Below the pieces are notes generated by a model, which was given only the letters and a program-made list of their open reading frames with translations, was not told the DNA's origin and did no database searches. This document shows, one piece after another, positions 59,536 through 64,000 of a DNA stretch of 64,000 nt (within the stretch, counting starts at the first letter, position 1; each line of letters opens with the position of its first letter). The translations under genes and the position numbers were made by a program. The stretch comes from Acridotheres tristis (Eukaryota; Chordata; Aves; Passeriformes; Sturnidae): positions 111,392,048 to 111,456,047 of the forward strand of contig CM072884.1 in the NCBI GenBank assembly GCA_037013685.1. The letters run 5' to 3'.

Positions 59536-59680
59536 GTCGCGACAGTGACAGTGGCAGCGGCCCCGCCGGCGCTCAGCGCTCCCGCCGCCCCGCGAGCCGC
59601 GTTAAGAAGCGGCGCCGCGCGCCCGGCCCGGCCCGCGCCAGCCAATCAGCGGCCCGCGCGCGCGGGCCCCACCCAATCCC
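59536..59680 (-). promoter_or_regulatory. PCP4: PCP4 core promoter and 5' UTR
   Basis: Directly upstream of the start codon the DNA is very GC-rich. Reading toward the gene there are two inverted CCAAT boxes (plus-strand CCAAT at 59673-59677 and 59642-59646, the latter in the good NF-Y context ccaatcagc), then a weak A/T patch TTCTTAAC around 59608-59601 in an otherwise GC-only stretch. If that patch acts like a TATA element, transcription would start near 59575 and the nearer CCAAT box would sit about 70 bp upstream, a usual distance. The boxes are seen; the start site is inferred. Confidence 0.7.
59651..59668. promoter_or_regulatory. 18-bp perfect GC palindrome between the two CCAAT boxes
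   Basis: The 18 bases from 59651 to 59668 read the same on both strands and contain an alternating CG core of ten bases (cgcgcgcgcg). They fill most of the gap between the two CCAAT boxes. Alternating CG of this kind can adopt Z-DNA and is also a dense CpG cluster; any function is inference. Confidence 0.75.
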
Positions 59681-59765
59681 CGCGCTCCCCGCATCCCGAG
59701 AGCGCGCGGCGCCCCCTGGCGGCTCTCACGGCCCTCACAGCCCTCACGGCCGGGAGCGCTTCCCG

Positions 59766-59843
59766 CGTCCTCCTCATCCTCACCCTCCTCTTTTTATCCT
59801 CCTTTTCTTCCTCCTCTTCCTCCTCCTCCTCCTCCTTCCCCCT
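59766..59843. repeat. (TCC)n-rich polypyrimidine tract upstream of the PCP4 promoter
   Basis: Positions 59797-59843 are 47 uninterrupted pyrimidines on the plus strand, mostly TCC units; the tract extends with a few breaks to about 59766. The gene strand is therefore polypurine. It lies about 200 bp upstream of the inferred start site. It produces artificial Ser-rich and Glu-rich open frames. Confidence 0.9.
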
Positions 59844-59984
59844 GCACTGCCCCGAGTGCCCGGCACCCTGCGCGCCACTTTGGGGTGGCTTCGGGCATCC
59901 CCACAGGGGAGAGACACGAACTCCAGGTGTGCTGGAGGCAGCATGGGAATGGGGAATTATTGCGCCAGATCGGACGAATAAATT

Positions 59985-60200
59985 AAATGAGGAACTTTGT
60001 TTGTTTTTTACTGTGAGGGTGGTGAGGCACTGGAACACGGGAAGGTTGTGGATGCCTCAAGCCTGGCAGTGTTCAAAGGCAGATTGGAGCCTTGAGCAGC
60101 CTGGAACGGTGGAAAATGTCCCATGGCAGAAGGGTTGGGGTGAGATGATCTTAAAAATCCTTTCCTAACCCCTTAACATTCTGCGATCCTACAAACCAGG
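59985..60200 (+). mobile_element. CR1 LINE 3' tail upstream of the PCP4 promoter
   Basis: Sense: 'gtgagggtggtgaggcactg', 'gaacacgggaaggttgtgga', 'agcagcctggaacggtggaa' and 'ttaacattctgcgatcctac'. Its left edge is about 140 bp from the polypyrimidine tract, so the CR1 is among the nearest upstream elements to the promoter. Confidence 0.9.
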
Positions 60201-60739
60201 CAGAGAATCGCTGCTCTGCTCACCCCGGCTTTCCTCTCTGTCTCATCGGTCTTGCTGCCATTCCTGTTAAGATATACAGCATTTCTTCCACAGATACATG
60301 GAAAACAGCCCTTTCTATCATTTCTCTGAAGGGTTAATTAAAGCAAGGCTTCGGGATGTGTGCTGTTGTGCTCCAGCATCTGTCTTTTGATGGAGCACAA
60401 TCGCTATATTTGGCAATACACACTCAGATGCTCTGACTCATGTATCTGTGAAGAAATATAGGTTCAATTAGCTCTGGGAATGCACTTAACTCCCTCAAAT
60501 CTTTCTCAAATCAATAAAAAAAGTTAAAGTATTATATTGGAGAGCCCAAGAAGCTTGACAAGCCCTCCCACTTCCCGGGACTACCTTGCAGCAGGCTCTT
60601 CTCTTCGCCAACATCTGTCTTCAGGGCCAAGATTAACACAGGCAGGGAAATAAATTTGATGAGAAACCACATTTTCCCTTGGAGTTGGCGAGGCAGGAGG
60701 GGCTGGGCTCCTTTACCTAAGGATGAGGAGGCTCCACGG

Positions 60740-60945
60740 GCAGTGGAATCGGGGGTGTGTATCCTGGGAATATTTTAGGGATGCTGGCCAAATGTGTAGG
60801 GATGGGATCAGGAAAGCTGAAGCAGAATTGGAGCTGAATTTGGCAAGGGATGTGAAAAATAATAAGGGCTTCTACAAGTGTGTCGGCCAGAAAAGGGGAA
60901 GAAAAGAAAATTTACTCTCCTGGGAAACAAAACAGGAAATCTGAG
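60740..60945 (+). mobile_element. CR1 LINE ORF2 fragment between endonuclease and reverse transcriptase
   Basis: The plus strand reads an open stretch containing CRDGIRKAEAELELNLARDV, then KNNKGFYKCVG and RGRKENL, the known CR1 ORF2 segment that links endonuclease to RT. It stops soon after at TGA near 60942. Internal fragments of CR1 are rarer than 3' tails. Confidence 0.8.
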
Positions 60946-62597
60946 GTACTGAACACAATTTTTGCCTCTTTCATTATACCACTATTCCCAGGAATCTGGC
61001 ATTTTTAAAAATTGACATTAATTGTCCCGGTTTTTGTTGTGAGTGGCCCAAGCAGGTAACAAACATGGTAAGAGTTCATTGCATGAGCAGCTTCAGGAGC
61101 TGCCCTGTGAGGACCCAAAATAAAGATGATGAAGTTTAGCCCCTGGAGAAGCTGTGTTTCATATGACACTGTTTTCCAGTGAAGAGCAATTGTGGGTGTA
61201 TTGCATTAGTATTCCTGTTCTGGCAGGAGTGCCACTGGTCTGTCATCTTACGGATACAATGTACAATGCTATCATAAATTATTAACAGAGTATTGCTGAT
61301 CAAAGGGTTCCCAATCACATGGGAAGAGACACAGACCGCTGAGAGGAAATCTGTTAGGTCCCTTTGGCTCTGAGAGGGGTCACGTTGGTCTCACTCTTCA
61401 TCATCAAAATAAATGTGTCGAATCCAAGCAGAAAATCTCTTGGGGATAATTCAGGCCGTGTGCCCTGAGAAGCAGGTTAGCAGAGAAAGCTCTTTGCACT
61501 AAATGCTGCAGGACAACATACAAAATTCTTATTTTAAGACCTTTGAGAAGTTCACGGCTTCCAGGACAGGCACCCTGCAGTGCATGCTGAGCTGTCTGGG
61601 AGGTGGCACTCTGAAAACACAGTCCCCAGCCTGGTGTCTCTTCTACAGGAACGATGCTGATGGTGGTGACAGTGCCCTCCATGCAGTGAGGACTCTGCTC
61701 TGAGGACAACTTGCACATTTTGTGGCATGCAGTCAAGTAAAAGATGCATTATCTGCCCTCAGACAAGTTCCTGAGTGAGCACTGAACTCCCCTCTCCAGG
61801 GAAAGCCTTTGACCTGCAGAGATGCATCTGTTCTCTCTCCCTTTAAATTTTGTTCCCTGCCTCCCAGCTTTGTATGTCATACACTGCATAAAATTTCCAT
61901 AGCCAGCCAAAGCAATCCAGATATGAACTTTGGGCTGAAATTCTCTGTGCCTCTCCTACTGCTCAGTGTGGACCTGGTGACCTTAGCTGTTCTTCAGTTC
62001 ACAAACACAGATACAGAGACACCTCCAAATCTAACCATCTTAAATGGACAAATCCCGAGTTCTGATCTTTTCAAAAGGTTCTTACAATAAAGGTAACTCT
62101 TGTAGTTGTTTTATTTATACCCTGCCATTTGTGCTGTCTAATGGCGCCACATTTTAGTTTTGGGCTACCCCTTTCCCTGTCAGCCTTTCTAACCTATTGC
62201 AATTCCTCACTTTAAAGGTATCCCAAAGTTCTACTTTTACTTAAGTGCACGGCTAAGTACTAGCACTTCTAAGTAGAGAAAATATTCTAAGCAATCTATT
62301 TTCAAGAGCCATTATATTCTGAAAATTGACTATTAAAATACCACCTTCTTATTCATCAAGTCTGCACTCAGTGTGTGTTCAATCTTGTCTGCTGGCATAT
62401 GACTGCAATTTTACTGCCTTTACTCCCACTTACCTGAAAGATTCAGCAGAGAGAAGATAAGAGAATCTGAGCTGGGTGTTGGAACAGAAAGACTCTCAGG
62501 CTTCCAAGGAGCTTCACCTGTTTAAGGGGACTGAAGATGGCTCTTCTGTGCCAGACTGAGCAAGCCATAATTGGAGAAGTGTGTGTTAAAGTCCTGG

Positions 62598-62975
62598 AAG
62601 TATTTGGGTTGGAAGGACCTTAAAGATCATCTTGTTCCAAATCCCTGCCATGAGAAGGGAATCTACCATTAGATCAGGTTTCTCAGAGCCCCATAGAAAT
62701 TTCAATTCCAGGAGAGGGGAGTCCACAACCTCTTGGGCAACCTGTGCCTGGACCTCACCACCCTCACAGGGAAGAATTTCTTTCCAATATCCCATCCATC
62801 CCTGCCCTCTGTCAGTTTGAATCCATTCCCCCTTGTCCTGTCACTACACGTGAAAAATCCCTCTCCAGCTCTCCTGGAGCCCCTTTAGGCCCTGGAAGGG
62901 GCTCTAAAGTCTTTTCTTCAGGCTGAACAGCCCCAACTTGCTCAGCTTTTCCTCACAGGAGAGGTGTCCCTCTGG
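62598..62975 (-). mobile_element. CR1 LINE 3' part, about 375 bp
   Basis: Antisense: 'tttgggttggaaggacctta', 'cctcaccaccctcacaggga', 'agaatttctttccaatatcc', 'cattcccccttgtcctgtca' and 'caggctgaacagccccaact'. Complete through the middle with no large gap. Confidence 0.93.
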
Positions 62976-63127
62976 TGCTGTATTTGTATAAGGAAAGAGC
63001 TGATTGTGTGCTCAGCCCGTGTCACTGACAGTGACACACAACTGCACAGTCTTGCTTTGCTTTCAATCCTACCACTGAAGGTGTCTGCAAAGTGCAGTGG
63101 TTTGATCAGAAGCACAGGATTGCTCCA

Positions 63128-63480
63128 GAAGAGACAGGATCACTGAATCCTTTAGTTGGAAAAGCCCTCCCAGCCCATGGAGTCCCAGCTGTGCCCCAGT
63201 CCCACCTTGTCCCCAGCCCAGAGCACTGAGTGCCACCTCCAGGTGCCACCTGCAGGGATGGGCACTCCAAAGCTCCCTGGGCAGCCCCTGCCAAGGCCTG
63301 AGCTCCCTTTCCATGGGAAAATCCTCCTAATGTGCAACTTGAACTTCCCTTGGCACAGCTTGAGGCCCTTTCCTCTTATCCTGTCACTTGTCACCTGGGA
63401 GCAGATCCTGACCCTCAGCTGGCTCCAAACTCCTTTCAGGAGGTACCACAGAGTCCAGGGGAAGATGTCTCCTCAGGCTG
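63128..63480 (-). mobile_element. CR1 LINE 3' part, same subtype as the copy at 3077
   Basis: Antisense: 'gatcactgaatcctttagtt', 'cagcccagagcactgagtgc', 'ctgcagggatgggcactcca' and 'cttggcacagcttgaggccc'. The middle motif is shared with 3077-3362. Confidence 0.85.
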
Positions 63481-64000
63481 CTGGTTTTCTTAGTCAAAAT
63501 TTGATTCAAATCAAATCCAAAGAAATCAAAATGAAAATACAGATATGCCTTGAACAGCATTCCACATTCCATCAGAGCAGAACTGCTCTGTTTGGTAGAA
63601 TAATTTGAATTTTGACTGTGACTGCAAAAACTGAAGTTTCCCATCACTTGAAATTGGTACAGTGAAGTGAAACCTCTGCCTCTTGCTGGTTTTACACTCT
63701 GAATTTTTAAAGAGAAGGAACGGTTTCACCCAAACTTTCTACAAAAGAAAAAAGTCCATGTTGAAGCTGAAATCAAGAATGTTGATTTTAAATGGAAAGC
63801 TTTTGTTTCAGAAAGGTGTGTACCTTTGAATCACAGAAAGCAGGAGAGGATCACAGGAAATATGCTGTGATTATAGGCTTTGGTAGCAATAGATTTAACA
63901 AGCATGCTGGATGATGGATGACTGGCCATTTCAGACACATCAGCTAATTTGCCCAAGAAAAAATCTAAAGAGACAGTTTCCACAGCTGAACTCCCATTAG

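Larger units (their letters stand above)
59850..64000. other. Upstream flank of PCP4, no coding gene recognised
   Basis: Beyond the promoter the sequence contains four CR1 pieces (59985-60200, 60740-60945, 62598-62975, 63128-63480) separated by single-copy AT-rich DNA. No exon with splice sites was recognised. In human IGSF5 lies upstream of PCP4; no exon of it was recognised. 60200-60740 and 60960-62590 show nothing I can name. Confidence 0.65.

Noticed and set aside
59646..60038. Minus-strand frame with a poly-Glu run
   Set aside because: Translation of the (TCC)n tract; lies upstream of the PCP4 start and matches no known protein.
59850..64000. Search for IGSF5 exons expected upstream
   Set aside because: No exon with plausible splice sites and domain residues was found.

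Overview
The window is vertebrate nuclear DNA, most likely from a bird and probably a songbird. It is strewn with short, 5'-truncated CR1 retrotransposon tails (antisense copies open with 'cagaatcacagaatca', sense copies end in 'attctatgattctatg'). It has long AT-rich introns, one sharp CpG island and no bacterial gene structure. The bird assignment rests on CR1 density and LTR content; the songbird level is a guess.

One protein-coding gene is recognised with confidence: PCP4 (Purkinje cell protein 4, PEP-19), complete on the minus strand from a CpG-island promoter near 59.57 kb to a poly(A) site near 12.21 kb. About 47 kb of DNA carries only 63 codons in three exons: 59527-59535 (three codons), 40940-40991 (52 nt) and 12433-12560 (128 nt including the stop). 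Splice sites are consensus, phases agree (0 then 1), and the spliced product has 62 residues with a C-terminal IQ calmodulin-binding motif. None of these exons is visible as a long open reading frame.

Layout: 1-12.2 kb is downstream flank with CR1 copies and a solo LTR that has a perfect 6-bp target-site duplication. 12.2-12.56 kb is the last exon and 3' UTR. 12.56-40.94 kb is intron 2, CR1-bearing to 22.9 kb, then free of recognisable CR1 until 37.3 kb, where a nearly 1-kb CR1 copy contains a minisatellite. 40.94-40.99 kb is exon 2. 40.99-59.53 kb is intron 1, with a second LTR, a 26-bp tandem duplication and a CR1 carrying a 22-bp minisatellite. 59.27-59.77 kb is the CpG-island promoter, with two CCAAT boxes flanking an 18-bp GC palindrome and a polypyrimidine tract upstream. 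59.98-64 kb is upstream flank with four CR1 pieces.

In human the order is IGSF5-PCP4-DSCAM, so DSCAM would be expected beyond the left edge and IGSF5 beyond the right; no exon of either was recognised here. I found no undescribed multi-gene system. The remarkable features are the micro-exon gene architecture, the promoter structure, the repeat-in-repeat expansions and the uneven CR1 distribution.
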